A stretch of DNA of 64,000 nt from Methylophilus sp. 14 (GTDB taxonomy: Bacteria; Pseudomonadota; Gammaproteobacteria; Burkholderiales; Methylophilaceae), in contig NZ_JADKYS010000005.1 in the NCBI RefSeq assembly GCF_015354345.1, positions 100,654-164,653 of the forward strand. The letters run 5' to 3'. A model generated the notes under the pieces. That model was not told the origin of the DNA. It made no database searches and worked only from the letters and a program-made list of their open reading frames with translations. The stretch's first letter is position 1. Each line of letters starts with the position of its first letter. A program made the position numbers and the translations under genes. Below, in pieces: positions 11,168 through 22,349 of the stretch.

Positions 11168-12162
11168 TGGATAACACCGCACAACAAGCAAAAATTCTGA
11201 TTGTGGATGATGAACCACTTAACCTTAAAGTATTAAAACAGGTGCTGCAGGACAACTACCGCTTGAGTTTTGCCAAAAACGGCATGGATGCCCTGGAACT
11301 GGTCAAAAAAGAAAAGCCCAGCCTCATTTTGCTGGACGTGATGATGCCGGGCATGACCGGCTTTGAGGTCTGCAGGCAACTCAAAAGTGACCCGGAAACG
11401 AACACCATTCCAGTGATTTTTGTCACCGCCCTGGCCGAAGAGGCGGATGAATCGGAAGGCTTTGCCGTAGGTGGCGTGGATTACATCAATAAACCGATTT
11501 CACCGGCACTGGTACGCGCGCGCGTGAAAACGCACTTATCGCTGGTACATATCGATGAACTGAAACGTACACACCTGGAGCTGATCCAGCGCCTGGGCCG
11601 TGCCGCCGAGTTTAAAGACAATGAAACCGGCCTGCACGTCATGCGCATGAGCCATGTCTCCGGCAGGCTGGCCTTGCAACTGGGCATGGATGCGCACTTC
11701 TCAGAACAACTGATTCATGCCGCGCCCATGCATGACATCGGCAAAATCGGCATTCCAGACCATGTGTTGCTCAAACCGGGCAAGCTGGATGAGGAAGAAC
11801 TGGCATTGATGCGAAAACACCCGGAAATGGGTGCAAAAATCCTCGATAACTCTACATCACCACTGATCAAGCTGGCCCACTCTGTGGCGCTTTATCACCA
11901 TGAAAAATGGGATGGCAGCGGCTATCCGTTCGGCTTAAAAGGGGAAGCGATTCCGATTGAGGCACGCATCGTCGCCGTCGCTGACGTGTTTGATGCCTTG
12001 CTCAACAAACGCCCTTACAAGGAAGCCTGGCCAGTAGAACAGGCGGTGGCAGAAATAGAAACCAATCGTGGCAAACACTTTGACCCGGCCATCGTCGATG
12101 CCATGCTGCAATGCTTGCCAGACTTGCTAGAGATTAACAACAACTGGCTTGAAGAAGATTAA
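11164..12162 (+). CDS. Response regulator with HD-GYP c-di-GMP phosphodiesterase domain
   Basis: A 332-residue RpfG-like protein. The REC domain (about 10-125) has the acidic pocket DDE, phospho-acceptor Asp58 (LILLDVMMPGM) and Lys110. The HD-GYP domain (about 140-320) has the metal-binding HD at 190-191 (MHDIGKIG), the HH pair in YHHEKWDGSGYP (GYP at 253-255) and the later VADVFDALLNKRPYK. All family ligands appear present, so it should hydrolyse c-di-GMP when phosphorylated. It overlaps the 3' end of the hybrid kinase by 4 bases, which ties the two together as one signalling pair. Confidence 0.93.
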   Translation: MMDNTAQQAKILIVDDEPLNLKVLKQVLQDNYRLSFAKNGMDALELVKKEKPSLILLDVMMPGMTGFEVCRQLKSDPETNTIPVIFVTALAEEADESEGFAVGGVDYINKPISPALVRARVKTHLSLVHIDELKRTHLELIQRLGRAAEFKDNETGLHVMRMSHVSGRLALQLGMDAHFSEQLIHAAPMHDIGKIGIPDHVLLKPGKLDEEELALMRKHPEMGAKILDNSTSPLIKLAHSVALYHHEKWDGSGYPFGLKGEAIPIEARIVAVADVFDALLNKRPYKEAWPVEQAVAEIETNRGKHFDPAIVDAMLQCLPDLLEINNNWLEED

Positions 12163-12204
12163 GTGACTGGCGGGAGGGCTGCCATACTCAGGCAGCATCC
12201 CGGT

Positions 12205-13650
12205 TTAACCCAGTTTGGCTTTCAGCAACTCGTTGACCTGTGCCGGATTGGCCTTGCCTTTGGAGGCCTTCATGCATTGGCCGACCAGCGCGTTAAAGGC
12301 TTTTTCTTTCCCGGCTTTATATTCATCGACCATGGCCTGGTTCGCGGCCAGCACCTCATTGATAATGGCTTCAATCGCGCCAGTATCAGACACCTGCTTA
12401 AGGCCTTTGGCTTCAATAATGGCGTCCACCTCGCCCTCACCCGCCCACAAACCTTCAAACACCTGCTTGGCCGCATTGTTAGAAATCGTGTTATCGGCAA
12501 TCCGCTTGAGCAAAGCAGCCAATTGCGCAGCAGACACCGGGCTATCGACAATAGATTTTTCCTCGGCGTTGAGCTTGGCTGACAACGCGCCCATGACCCA
12601 GTTTGCCGCTTGCTTGGGCTCTGCGCCTGCGGCCACGGTCGCCACAAAATAATCGGCCTGGCTGCGTGAGGCAGTCAATGTGCTGGCATCGTAGCTCGAC
12701 AGTTGGTATTCACTCACCAAACGCGCCTGCAAGGCTTGCGGCAACTCAGGCATGAGCGCTTTTACACGTGCTTTGTCCGCCTCAGTGACTTCCAATGGTA
12801 GCAAGTCAGGGTCAGGGAAGTAGCGATAATCGTTGGCTTCTTCCTTGCTGCGCATGGCGCGCGTTTCACCCGTATCCGGGTTAAACAGCACGGTGGCCTG
12901 TTGAATGGTGCCGCCATCTTCCAATGTTTCGATTTGCCACTGGGTTTCATACTCAATCGCCTGTTGCATGAACTTGAACGAGTTGAGGTTTTTGATCTCA
13001 CGGCGTGTGCCTAATTTATCAGACCCTTTGGGGCGTACTGACACGTTAACATCGCAACGGAAGCTGCCTTCCTGCATATTGCCGTCACAGATACCTATCC
13101 ACTGCACCAGCTCGTGCAGTTTTTTGGCATAAGCCACGGCCTCGGCCGCGCTACGCATATCCGGCTCAGTCACGATTTCCAGCAACGGCGTCCCGGCGCG
13201 GTTCAAGTCAATGCCCGACATGCCTTCAACGGCGCCGTGTACAGATTTACCTGCATCTTCTTCCAGATGCGCACGCGTGATATTGATTACCTTTTCGTAA
13301 GCCTCGGTATTTTTAGTCGCAGGCACCTGGATGGTGATTTTGCCTTTACCAACGACAGGCAACTCGAACTGGCTGATCTGGTAACCTTTGGGCAAATCAG
13401 GATAAAAGTAATTCTTGCGCGAAAACACGCTGCGTGGCGCCATTTCAGCCTCAATCGCCAGGCCAAACTTGATGGCACACTCAACGGCTTCTTTGTTGAG
13501 TACCGGCAACACACCTGGCAAAGCGATACTCACTTCACACGCCTGCGTATTTGGCTCAGCCCCATAGGTGGTCGAAGCACCGCTAAACTGTTTGGATTTA
13601 GTTTGTAACTGAGTGTGGGTTTCCAACCCGATGACGACTTCCCACTGCAT
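12205..13650 (-). CDS. gatB: Asp-tRNA(Asn)/Glu-tRNA(Gln) amidotransferase subunit B
   Basis: The tRNA-binding and kinase subunit of the GatCAB complex, which converts misacylated Glu-tRNA(Gln) (and Asp-tRNA(Asn)) to the amide form. It is 481 residues, a typical length. The N-terminal GatB signature [19 protein letters not shown] and the central segment [15 protein letters not shown] are clear, and the C-terminal Yqey-like tail domain (about 330-480) ends in [15 protein letters not shown]. It is the last gene of gatC-gatA-gatB, with the gatA stop immediately before its ATG. Its presence implies the indirect route to Gln-tRNA and/or Asn-tRNA. Confidence 0.97.
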   Translation of the reverse strand: MQWEVVIGLETHTQLQTKSKQFSGASTTYGAEPNTQACEVSIALPGVLPVLNKEAVECAIKFGLAIEAEMAPRSVFSRKNYFYPDLPKGYQISQFELPVVGKGKITIQVPATKNTEAYEKVINITRAHLEEDAGKSVHGAVEGMSGIDLNRAGTPLLEIVTEPDMRSAAEAVAYAKKLHELVQWIGICDGNMQEGSFRCDVNVSVRPKGSDKLGTRREIKNLNSFKFMQQAIEYETQWQIETLEDGGTIQQATVLFNPDTGETRAMRSKEEANDYRYFPDPDLLPLEVTEADKARVKALMPELPQALQARLVSEYQLSSYDASTLTASRSQADYFVATVAAGAEPKQAANWVMGALSAKLNAEEKSIVDSPVSAAQLAALLKRIADNTISNNAAKQVFEGLWAGEGEVDAIIEAKGLKQVSDTGAIEAIINEVLAANQAMVDEYKAGKEKAFNALVGQCMKASKGKANPAQVNELLKAKLG

Positions 13651-15132
13651 TTAGATTCCCTCCGGCATACGTGTGTGCCAGTCTGTCACTTGTTGATAGG
13701 CGTGGCCGATCTCCAGCATGCGCGCCTCATCAAAATAATTACCAATGATCTGCAAACCTACCGGCAGCGCTTTACCTTCACTGTTTTGCGCAAAACCAGC
13801 CGGGATACTCATGCCTGGCAAACCGGCCAGATTGACGGCGATGGTATACAGATCTTCGAGGTACATGGCGACCGGGTCGCTGGTCTTCTCCCCGGCTTTA
13901 AAGGCTGTCGAAGGGGCAGCTGGCCCCATGATCACATCACAATGCTTAAATGCTTCTACAAAGTCCTGTGCAATCAGGCGGCGAATTTGCTGTGCTTTGA
14001 GGTAGTAGGCATCGTAGTAACCGGCGCTCAAAACGTAGGTACCAATCAGGATACGACGCTTGACCTCGGCACCAAACCCTTCGGCACGCGACTTCATATA
14101 CATCTCCATGAGGTCGTTGTATTCAGCCGCACGGTGGCCGTAGCGCACACCGTCGTAACGTGACAGGTTGCTGGAGGCTTCGGCCGGCGCCAGTACGTAA
14201 TACACGGGGATAGACAGATTGTTATTAGGCAGGCTAACTTCAACGATCTCTGCGCCGAGTTTTTTGTATTCCGCAATCGCGGTTTCAATCACTTGCGCCA
14301 CATCGGCACTCAGGCCTTCGGCAAAGTATTCTTTAGGCAAGCCGATACGCAGACCCTTGAGCGGCTGCGCGCCAGTCATGTTGGCCAAGCCGCGCGTGTA
14401 ATCTTCTTTTTCGCGATTAACGCTGGTGGAGTCACGCTCGTCGAACCCAGCCATGACATTGAGCATCAAGGCACAGTCCTCTGCCGATTTAGCCATCGGG
14501 CCTGCCTGATCTAAAGACGAAGCAAATGCGATCATGCCGTAACGTGACACCAAACCATAGGTTGGCTTGAGGCCAGTAAAACCACACAGCGATGCTGGCT
14601 GGCGAATGGAACCGCCAGTATCAGTACCCGTGGCTGCCGCACACAAGCGCGCCGCGACCGCTGCCGCAGAACCGCCTGAACTACCACCCGGCACACGATC
14701 GAAATCCCAGGGATTTTTTACGCCCCCAAAATAACTGGTCTCGTTGGAGGAGCCCATGGCGAATTCGTCCATATTGGTTTTACCCAAATTGACCGCACCG
14801 GCCGCATCAAACTGGCTGATGACATGCGCGTCATACGGAGAAATAAACGTCTCCAGCATTTTTGAGCTACAGGTGGTGCGCCAGCCTTTGGCACAGAAAA
14901 TATCTTTTTGCGCCAGCGGAATGCCGGTCAATGGGCCGAAATCACCCGCCGCAATGCGGGCATCTGCCGCTTTGGCCTGCGCCAGCGTTTTGTCTTCGTC
15001 GATGGTGACGTAGGCATTGATGGTCGGGTTAAGCTGCGCCATGCGCTGCAAATAGGCTTGCGTTAACTCAACACTGGAAACTTGCTTGCTGGCCAACTGC
15101 TGGCCCAGCTGTTTAAGACTGCTGTTAATCAT
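13651..15132 (-). CDS. gatA: Asp-tRNA(Asn)/Glu-tRNA(Gln) amidotransferase subunit A
   Basis: The glutaminase/amidase subunit of GatCAB, 493 residues. The amidase signature is intact: catalytic Lys in LAQKDIF (about 78), the cis-Ser in [13 protein letters not shown] and the nucleophile Ser in [14 protein letters not shown] (about 150-175). The C-terminus [15 protein letters not shown] is typical for GatA. It releases ammonia from glutamine and passes it to GatB. The gene sits between gatC (55 bases upstream) and gatB (directly adjoining), which supports one transcript. Confidence 0.97.
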   Translation of the reverse strand: MINSSLKQLGQQLASKQVSSVELTQAYLQRMAQLNPTINAYVTIDEDKTLAQAKAADARIAAGDFGPLTGIPLAQKDIFCAKGWRTTCSSKMLETFISPYDAHVISQFDAAGAVNLGKTNMDEFAMGSSNETSYFGGVKNPWDFDRVPGGSSGGSAAAVAARLCAAATGTDTGGSIRQPASLCGFTGLKPTYGLVSRYGMIAFASSLDQAGPMAKSAEDCALMLNVMAGFDERDSTSVNREKEDYTRGLANMTGAQPLKGLRIGLPKEYFAEGLSADVAQVIETAIAEYKKLGAEIVEVSLPNNNLSIPVYYVLAPAEASSNLSRYDGVRYGHRAAEYNDLMEMYMKSRAEGFGAEVKRRILIGTYVLSAGYYDAYYLKAQQIRRLIAQDFVEAFKHCDVIMGPAAPSTAFKAGEKTSDPVAMYLEDLYTIAVNLAGLPGMSIPAGFAQNSEGKALPVGLQIIGNYFDEARMLEIGHAYQQVTDWHTRMPEGI

Positions 15133-15187
15133 AGCGGCTGTATCTGAAAATTAGTTAATCACGCGTAAAGTCGCGTAGAAAATGTGC

Positions 15188-15475
15188 TTATTCAATGACT
15201 TTGGGCACCAGGTACAGGCCATCCTGTGTCGCTGGGGCAATCGATTGAAACAGCTCGCGCTGGTTGGTTTGGGTAACCACATCTTCACGCAGGCGCTGTG
15301 TCACATCTTGCGAGTGCGACATGGGGGTGATACCGGTGGTATCGACAGCCTGCATTTGCTCGATCAAACCGAGGATACCGGAAAGTTTGTTCAGGGTTTC
15401 TTGCGCCTCATTGTCACTCACCTCGATGCGGGCCAGGTGAGCGATGCGCTTGATATCATCTAGATTCAGTGCCAT
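15188..15475 (-). CDS. gatC: Asp-tRNA(Asn)/Glu-tRNA(Gln) amidotransferase subunit C
   Basis: A 95-residue linker subunit that wraps around GatA and stabilises the GatAB complex. The start [21 protein letters not shown] and the [19 protein letters not shown] segment are family hallmarks. It is the first gene of the gatCAB operon and lies head-to-head with mreB across a 128-base spacer that must hold both promoters. Confidence 0.96.
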   Translation of the reverse strand: MALNLDDIKRIAHLARIEVSDNEAQETLNKLSGILGLIEQMQAVDTTGITPMSHSQDVTQRLREDVVTQTNQRELFQSIAPATQDGLYLVPKVIE

Positions 15476-15600
15476 GTCTGGTTAATTGTCTGTAAGATTT
15501 TGAAAGCACGTCTTAATTTCATGTGCGTTTTGCGCTATTATACCTTGATTTTATGCCGCACTTAGCGAGCAGTTCTAAAGTCGGAAACTTCACAGGATAA

Positions 15601-16647
<1,047 letters not shown>

Positions 16648-16676
16648 TTCGGGGCAACGTTGGCGCGCACCCGATC

Positions 16677-17756
16677 ATGCTAAAAGGCATACACCAACAG
16701 CTTGACCCTCAGGAGTCCCCGGCTTTTTTTATACAGGGACCCAAGCCTTTCTCACGCCTGATGTTTTTTTGCACACTCTCACTGGTGATGATGGCGGTGG
16801 ATGCGCGCTTTGACTACCTGAGCCAGGTTCGCCAATGGTTTAGCACCGCCCTGCACCCGCTGGAAGTACTGGCCAGCGCCCCTAATGAGTGGGGACGCAA
16901 CATTAACACCTACTTCACCTCGCACAATCAGCTCATTCAGGACAACTTCAAACTCAAACAACAAGCCTTGATAGACCATGCCGCCTTACAGCGACTGGCC
17001 ACCGTGGATGCCGAAAACGTACATTTACGCACGCTGCTGGCAGGGGATTTGCCCATTATTCCGCAAGCCACGCTAGGCGAAGTATTGCACATGGGGCGCG
17101 ACCCGTTCAGCAACATCATTACGCTTAACCGCGGCAGCCGCCATGACATCACCCCCGGACAAGCCGTGGTGGATGAACAGGGCGTGGTGGGGCAAATTAC
17201 ACGCGTCTATCCATTCACCAGCGAAGTGACACTGATTACCGATAAAAAACTGTCGATTCCCATCCAGATTGAGCGCAACCAGTTACGTGCGATTGCTTTC
17301 GGCGAGGGCAAGCGTAACACGCTGGATATTCCATACCTGCCCACCAGTGTAGACATCAAGGTCGGCGACAAATTAGTCACCTCCGGCATTGATGGCGTGT
17401 ATCCGGCAGGATTGGCGGTGGCCGTCGTCACCCAGATCAAGCAAAGCCAGGACTCGCCGTTTGCCAAAATCATCAGCCGCCCGATTGCAGGCGTCAACAA
17501 CCATAAACACGTGCTCATCCTCAAGATGCCAGACACACCTGCCATGAACCAGGCCAGCGAAAACCGCCCTGTGCTGCCGCGCAACAATGCGCAACACCTG
17601 GACCAGTCGGTGGTGGAAGTACTGCAAAAAAACAACGCCGCCGTTGATCCCCATCCGGCCACAGAAACACCCGTTTTAGATGCGGCCCCTGCCAGCCCCG
17701 ACGGTGGCGCAGCAGCAACACCCGAAAATACGCCTGCCACACCGGAGCACCCATGA
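16677..17756 (+). CDS. mreC: Rod shape-determining protein MreC
   Basis: A bitopic elongasome protein, 359 residues. There is a short cytoplasmic N-terminus, one membrane helix at about 28-45, a coiled coil (about 75-115, ending in VDAENVHLRTLL) and the double beta-barrel MreC domain (about 120-275, with LNRGSRHDITPGQAVV and LVTSGIDGVYPAGLAV). A Pro/Ala-rich, low-complexity tail of about 70 residues follows, ending in repeated PATPE-like units. It links MreB to PBP2 in the periplasm. The start is 29 bases after mreB and the end overlaps mreD by 4 bases. Confidence 0.95.
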   Translation: MLKGIHQQLDPQESPAFFIQGPKPFSRLMFFCTLSLVMMAVDARFDYLSQVRQWFSTALHPLEVLASAPNEWGRNINTYFTSHNQLIQDNFKLKQQALIDHAALQRLATVDAENVHLRTLLAGDLPIIPQATLGEVLHMGRDPFSNIITLNRGSRHDITPGQAVVDEQGVVGQITRVYPFTSEVTLITDKKLSIPIQIERNQLRAIAFGEGKRNTLDIPYLPTSVDIKVGDKLVTSGIDGVYPAGLAVAVVTQIKQSQDSPFAKIISRPIAGVNNHKHVLILKMPDTPAMNQASENRPVLPRNNAQHLDQSVVEVLQKNNAAVDPHPATETPVLDAAPASPDGGAAATPENTPATPEHP

Positions 17757-18229
17757 AGCCGGTTAAATTCAGCACATTCCTGTTTACCATGCTGGTCGGG
17801 CTTACCTTCCAGCTCTACCCCTGGTCCAATACCGGCATCATTATCCGCCCAGACTTTTTGCTAGTGATTATGATTTACTGGCTGTTGCAAGCGCCCTACC
17901 ATTGCAACATTGGCTGGGTCTGGTTTGCCGGGCTATTGGTCGATTTATCGACTGGCAGCCTGCTCGGACAGCATGCACTGACCTTTGCAGTGACCGCGTT
18001 CCTCGGCCTGATTTACCAGCGCCGCCTGGTGCTGTTTAACCGCTGGCAACTTTATTTATATGTCATCTTTCTGTTTGGTGCGCAACGCGCGCTGATTTTG
18101 CTGCTTAAACTATTTGCTGGCGGCGAATTGCCAGACTGGACTTACGGCTTACCCGTGATTTCCGACCTCATATTGTGGCAATGCATGATTATCTGGTTTG
18201 GCGAACTGACCCGCCCGAAGAAGTTATAA
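17753..18229 (+). CDS. mreD: Rod shape-determining protein MreD
   Basis: A 158-residue polytopic inner-membrane protein with about five helices, including TFLFTMLVGLTFQLYPW at the N-terminus, and the family-typical WAGLLVDLSTGSLLGQHAL-like segment (here FAGLLVDLSTGSLLGQHA). It belongs to the elongasome with MreC, RodA and PBP2. GGAG lies 6 bases before the ATG, inside the mreC coding region, and the 4-base overlap implies translational coupling. Confidence 0.93.
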   Translation: MKPVKFSTFLFTMLVGLTFQLYPWSNTGIIIRPDFLLVIMIYWLLQAPYHCNIGWVWFAGLLVDLSTGSLLGQHALTFAVTAFLGLIYQRRLVLFNRWQLYLYVIFLFGAQRALILLLKLFAGGELPDWTYGLPVISDLILWQCMIIWFGELTRPKKL

Positions 18230-18232
18230 GCA

Positions 18233-20164
18233 ATGGGGTATAGCACCGAACTCAAAAACCACCAAAACGAACAACACAAGTTCAGAGTTCGTCTGGTGTT
18301 CTTGGTCCTGATGGTCCTTAGCGCACTCTCTGCGCTGCTTGGCCGTTTTTACTACCTGCAAGTCTTCCGCTACGACTACTACCAGACTCTAGCGGAGAAT
18401 AACCGTATTTCGATTGTCCCGATCACACCCAACCGCGGCCTGATTTCAGACCGTAACGGCATCATTCTGGCGCATAACTTTTTTGTCTATACGCTGGAAA
18501 TCACCCCCTCCAAAACAGATGATTTGCAGGACACGATTGCCGAACTGGGTAAGCTGGTCGAAATTTCAGCCACCGATTTAAAACGCTTTAAAAAACTGCG
18601 CGCGCAAAGTCACACCTTTGAGAGCATCCCCATCCGCACCCACCTCAATGAGTACGAAGCAGCCAAGTTTGCCGTCAATCGCTTCCGTTTCCCGGGTGTT
18701 GAGCTCAAATCGCGACTTTTTAGACACTACCCTTATGGCACACTGGGTACGCATGGCATTGGCTATATCAGCCGTATCAATGAAAACGACCTCAAACAAC
18801 TCAAAGAGAGCAACCAGCTTTCTAACTATAAAGGCACCGAACATATAGGCAAGGCCGGTGTAGAACAAGCCTATGAAGCAGACCTGCATGGCATTACCGG
18901 TTTCCAGCAGGTAGAAATTGATGCCGATGGCCGCGCTGTGCGTGTGCTTTCAAGCGCGTCCCCCACGTCTGGCAACAACATTGTGCTGTCCATGGACGCC
19001 AAGCTGCAGGAAATCGTCGAGCATGAGTTCGCTGGGCGCCGGGGCGCACTGGTCGCCATACAACCGAAGACCGGTGAGGTCTTGGCCATGGTCAGCATGC
19101 CATCATTTGATGCCAACCTGTTTGTGGATGGGATTGATTACGATAACTGGAACAACCTGAACAATTCACCAGACAAACCGCTGATTAACCGCTCACTCAA
19201 AGGCATTTACCCGCCAGGCTCTACCTTCAAGCCTTTTGTGGCATTGGCCGGGCTGGAGTCGGGCAAGCGCCAGCCGCCTTTCACCATCAGTGATCCAGGC
19301 TATTTCATGCTGCCCAACAGCCGCCACCGCTACCGCGACTGGAAGCCTTCCGGCCATGGCGCCGTTGATATGCGCAGAGCCATTACCGTGTCTTGTGACA
19401 CGTTTTTTTATGGCCTGGCTGTCGAACTGGGAATTGAGCGGCTGACTGACTTTGTACGCCACTTTGGATTTGGCGAGAAAACCAATATTGATATCCAGGG
19501 CGAGCTGTCCGGCTTGCTGCCTACCCCGGCCTGGAAGCAAAAACGCTATAAACAACCGTGGTATATGGGTGAAACCGTTATCGTCGGCATTGGTCAGGGC
19601 TATACCCTGGTCACACCCATGCAATTGGCTTATGCCACCGCCACCTTGGCCAATAGTGGCAAAGCCATTCGTCCACACCTGGTCAACGCCATCGTGGATG
19701 CCAAAACGAATCAGGTCAAGATGCTGCCACACACCGTTGCCGACCAGCTCCCGCTCAATCCGCAGAATCTGGATATCGTCAAATTGGGCATGATGGACGT
19801 GACCCGGCCTGGCGGGACGGCTGCAGCCGTCGGTGCCAATGCAGGCTATGACATTGCCGCCAAAACCGGGACTGCGCAGGTGGTTGGCATTAAGCAAAAT
19901 GAGAAATACAACGAAAAACTGATTGCCGAACGCCATCGCGACCATGCCTGGTTTATTGCCTATGCCCCGGCAGAAGACCCGAAAATTGCCATCGCCGTCA
20001 TTGTCGAGAATGGTAGCCACGGTGGCTCGACAGCGGGCCCCATTGCACGCAAGGCCATGGATTATTACTTGCTAGGCAAAGTACCGGTGGACCCCAATGC
20101 AGCCCCCGTGCCTGAAACCACGGTCACCAATGCGCCTGAAGTAGAGGAGGAGCCTCATGATTAG
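18233..20164 (+). CDS. mrdA: Penicillin-binding protein 2 (elongasome transpeptidase)
   Basis: A class B PBP that cross-links peptidoglycan during cell elongation; 643 residues. It has one N-terminal membrane anchor (about 22-42), a PBP dimerisation domain (about 65-235) and a transpeptidase domain (about 265-605). The catalytic motifs are visible: S-T-F-K in YPPGSTFKPFVAL (about 331), S-C-D in TVSCDTFFYGL (about 387) and K-T-G in AAKTGTAQVVG (about 543). The C-terminal tail is acidic (VEEEPHD). It starts 3 bases after mreD and overlaps rodA by 8 bases. Confidence 0.97.
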   Translation: MGYSTELKNHQNEQHKFRVRLVFLVLMVLSALSALLGRFYYLQVFRYDYYQTLAENNRISIVPITPNRGLISDRNGIILAHNFFVYTLEITPSKTDDLQDTIAELGKLVEISATDLKRFKKLRAQSHTFESIPIRTHLNEYEAAKFAVNRFRFPGVELKSRLFRHYPYGTLGTHGIGYISRINENDLKQLKESNQLSNYKGTEHIGKAGVEQAYEADLHGITGFQQVEIDADGRAVRVLSSASPTSGNNIVLSMDAKLQEIVEHEFAGRRGALVAIQPKTGEVLAMVSMPSFDANLFVDGIDYDNWNNLNNSPDKPLINRSLKGIYPPGSTFKPFVALAGLESGKRQPPFTISDPGYFMLPNSRHRYRDWKPSGHGAVDMRRAITVSCDTFFYGLAVELGIERLTDFVRHFGFGEKTNIDIQGELSGLLPTPAWKQKRYKQPWYMGETVIVGIGQGYTLVTPMQLAYATATLANSGKAIRPHLVNAIVDAKTNQVKMLPHTVADQLPLNPQNLDIVKLGMMDVTRPGGTAAAVGANAGYDIAAKTGTAQVVGIKQNEKYNEKLIAERHRDHAWFIAYAPAEDPKIAIAVIVENGSHGGSTAGPIARKAMDYYLLGKVPVDPNAAPVPETTVTNAPEVEEEPHD

Positions 20165-21254
20165 ACAATGGATAGGCCACTTTATCCGGCATATCGACTC
20201 CATTTTGCTGGCCACCGTGCTCATGGTGCTGGTGGTCGCACTGATGGTGCTCTACAGCGCGTCCGGGCAATCCATGCTCAAAGTCAATGCACAGCTCGTC
20301 AATATCGTGGTCATGATGGGCGTCATGTTGCTGGTGGCCAACACGCAACCACAGCATATCGAGCGCATTGCCTTACCGGCCTACCTGTTAGGCTTGTCCT
20401 TGCTGATTGCAGTCGCCCTGGTGGGAGATATTAGCCATGGCGCCAGGCGCTGGCTCAACCTCGGCGTGACCAAAATCCAGCCATCCGAACTGATGAAACT
20501 GGCCGTGCCTATCATGCTGTCCTGGTATTTCTCCAAGCGTGAGAGCATGCTGCGTACCGCAGACTATGTGGTCGCAGGAGTCATTTTGCTGGTCCCGGTA
20601 TTATTGATCGCGAAACAACCCGACCTGGGCACCGCCACACTGGTGTTTGCTGCCGGTTTTTATGTCATCTTTTTGGCCGGACTCAGCTGGAAGTTTATTT
20701 TTGGCAGCGCCATTGCATTTGGCGCCGCATTGCCGATTTTATGGTCCATGTTGCACGATTACCAGCGACGCCGGGTAGAGATTCTCATCGACCCAAGCCA
20801 GGACCCGCTGGGCGCTGGTTACCATATTATCCAGGCCACCATTGCCATTGGTTCCGGCGGTAGTACCGGCAAAGGCTGGCTCAATGGCACACAGTCGCAA
20901 CTCGACTTTGTGCCCGAGAGAACGACCGACTTTGTGTTTGCCGTCTTTGCCGAAGAATTTGGCCTGGTCGGCTGCAGCCTGTTATTGCTGCTATTTACCA
21001 TTATTATTGGCCGCGCCTTCATTATCGCGTCACAAGCCAAGAGTACCTTTTCACGCTTGCTGGCAGGCAGCATTGCAGCGACTTTCTTTACCTATTGTTT
21101 CGTGAACATGGGCATGGTGAGCGGCATTTTGCCCGTGGTCGGGATTCCGTTACCACTGGTCAGCTATGGTGGCACGTCACTGTTAACCCTAGGCCTGAGC
21201 CTGGGCTTGTTAATGAGTGTGCAATCACACAAACGCCTGGTCGCCACAGATTAG
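20157..21254 (+). CDS. rodA: Peptidoglycan glycosyltransferase RodA
   Basis: A SEDS-family polymerase with about ten membrane helices, 365 residues. Diagnostic segments include GARRWLNLGVTKIQPSELMKLAVP (the G-x-x-R-W and P-S-E core), KQPDLGTATLVF, the long periplasmic loop with R-R-x-x-I-L-D-P and the catalytic-Asp-like region QLDFVPERTTDFVFAVFAEEFG, and GIPLPLVSYGG near the end. It polymerises lipid II glycans together with PBP2. The start lies in the end of mrdA, preceded by GAGGAGC, a strong ribosome site. Confidence 0.97.
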   Translation: MIRQWIGHFIRHIDSILLATVLMVLVVALMVLYSASGQSMLKVNAQLVNIVVMMGVMLLVANTQPQHIERIALPAYLLGLSLLIAVALVGDISHGARRWLNLGVTKIQPSELMKLAVPIMLSWYFSKRESMLRTADYVVAGVILLVPVLLIAKQPDLGTATLVFAAGFYVIFLAGLSWKFIFGSAIAFGAALPILWSMLHDYQRRRVEILIDPSQDPLGAGYHIIQATIAIGSGGSTGKGWLNGTQSQLDFVPERTTDFVFAVFAEEFGLVGCSLLLLLFTIIIGRAFIIASQAKSTFSRLLAGSIAATFFTYCFVNMGMVSGILPVVGIPLPLVSYGGTSLLTLGLSLGLLMSVQSHKRLVATD

Positions 21255-21281
21255 GCGCGTCAATACCGATTAAGGAACAGG

Positions 21282-22304
21282 ATGTTTTTTCACTTGCAAC
21301 GGTTATGCATCATCACGCTGACAATCTGGCTGGCCGCCTGTAGCAGTAGCATGCCGCCGCGGCAGACCGCGCCTTCAACACCGCCGACAAAACCAGCAGC
21401 GAGCAGCCCTGCCAACAGCGCGCCCATGCCTGCCACCAATGCGCCGTCCAGCACTGGCTCAGTCATGGGCGGCCCCAAAGTGATTAATATAGACCCTAAA
21501 CCTGAAAGCAGCGGCAATGCCACCGATGGCATAGACCCGAATATTCCGCTCGAAACCACCATCACACCGAAGGTGGAGCCGATTGTCAAAGGCACGACCA
21601 AGCCGTATATCGTCAACGGTGAAACCGTGACGCCTATGTCTGACCTCAGCACGCCATACACGCAAACCGGGCATGCCTCGTGGTATGGCAAGAAGTTTCA
21701 TGGCCGCAAAACCGCCAGTGGTGAACCTTATGATATGTTCAAACTGACCGCGGCACACCGTACGTTGCCGATTCCGAGTTATGTACGCGTGACCAACCTC
21801 AGCAATGGCAAAACCATCATGGCGCGCGTCAATGACCGCGGGCCCTTTGGCCGTGATCGTATTATTGACTTGTCTTATGCCGCCGCCAAACAGCTGGATA
21901 TCACCCGCCACGGTTCGGCCCAGGTACAGGTGACATTAATCGACCCCTCGCAGCCATCAGAGAGCACGGCAACAACCGCGCAACCCACGACAAACACACA
22001 AGCACTGCCGCAAGAGACCGTGCAAGTCACGCGCACCATGACCACGGCAAAACCATTGTCGACCTTGGATGCAAATGGCGTATATGTGCAGCTAGGCGCT
22101 TTCGGCCAGGAAGAAAACGCAGACCGCCTGCAACAGCGCATTTTCAGTGCACGGCCCGAAACACAATCCCTGCTCAACAAAGTGTATAATGGAAAAGTGT
22201 TCCAGATTGTTCTGGGGCCTTATCCAGATCACGCATTGGCGACCCAGGCCGCCAACCAGATGCGTGACCAATTGCAGTTACCCGCGCTGATTTTTTCGCG
22301 CTAG
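21282..22304 (+). CDS. rlpA: Septal ring lytic transglycosylase RlpA family lipoprotein
   Basis: A 340-residue outer-membrane lipoprotein. The N-terminal signal ends in a lipobox (TIWLAACSSS, Cys at about 20). A Pro/Ala/Thr-rich linker covers about 25-125. The double-psi beta-barrel (about 126-215) contains GHASWYGKKFHGRKTASGE and ARVNDRGPF-RDRIIDLS with the catalytic-type Asp. A C-terminal SPOR domain (about 263-338, YVQLGAFGQEENADRLQQRI) binds denuded glycan at division sites. RlpA trims such glycans. It follows rodA after 27 bases. Confidence 0.95.
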   Translation: MFFHLQRLCIITLTIWLAACSSSMPPRQTAPSTPPTKPAASSPANSAPMPATNAPSSTGSVMGGPKVINIDPKPESSGNATDGIDPNIPLETTITPKVEPIVKGTTKPYIVNGETVTPMSDLSTPYTQTGHASWYGKKFHGRKTASGEPYDMFKLTAAHRTLPIPSYVRVTNLSNGKTIMARVNDRGPFGRDRIIDLSYAAAKQLDITRHGSAQVQVTLIDPSQPSESTATTAQPTTNTQALPQETVQVTRTMTTAKPLSTLDANGVYVQLGAFGQEENADRLQQRIFSARPETQSLLNKVYNGKVFQIVLGPYPDHALATQAANQMRDQLQLPALIFSR

Positions 22305-22349
22305 TATTTTCCTGTGAGCTGTTTTCTCATTAAGTTTTTTTCTCGTTAA

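Noticed and set aside
19193..20020. 275-codon open frame on the minus strand inside mrdA
   Set aside because: It lies fully antisense to PBP2, whose three catalytic motifs are intact; composition and lack of a ribosome site mark it as a shadow frame.
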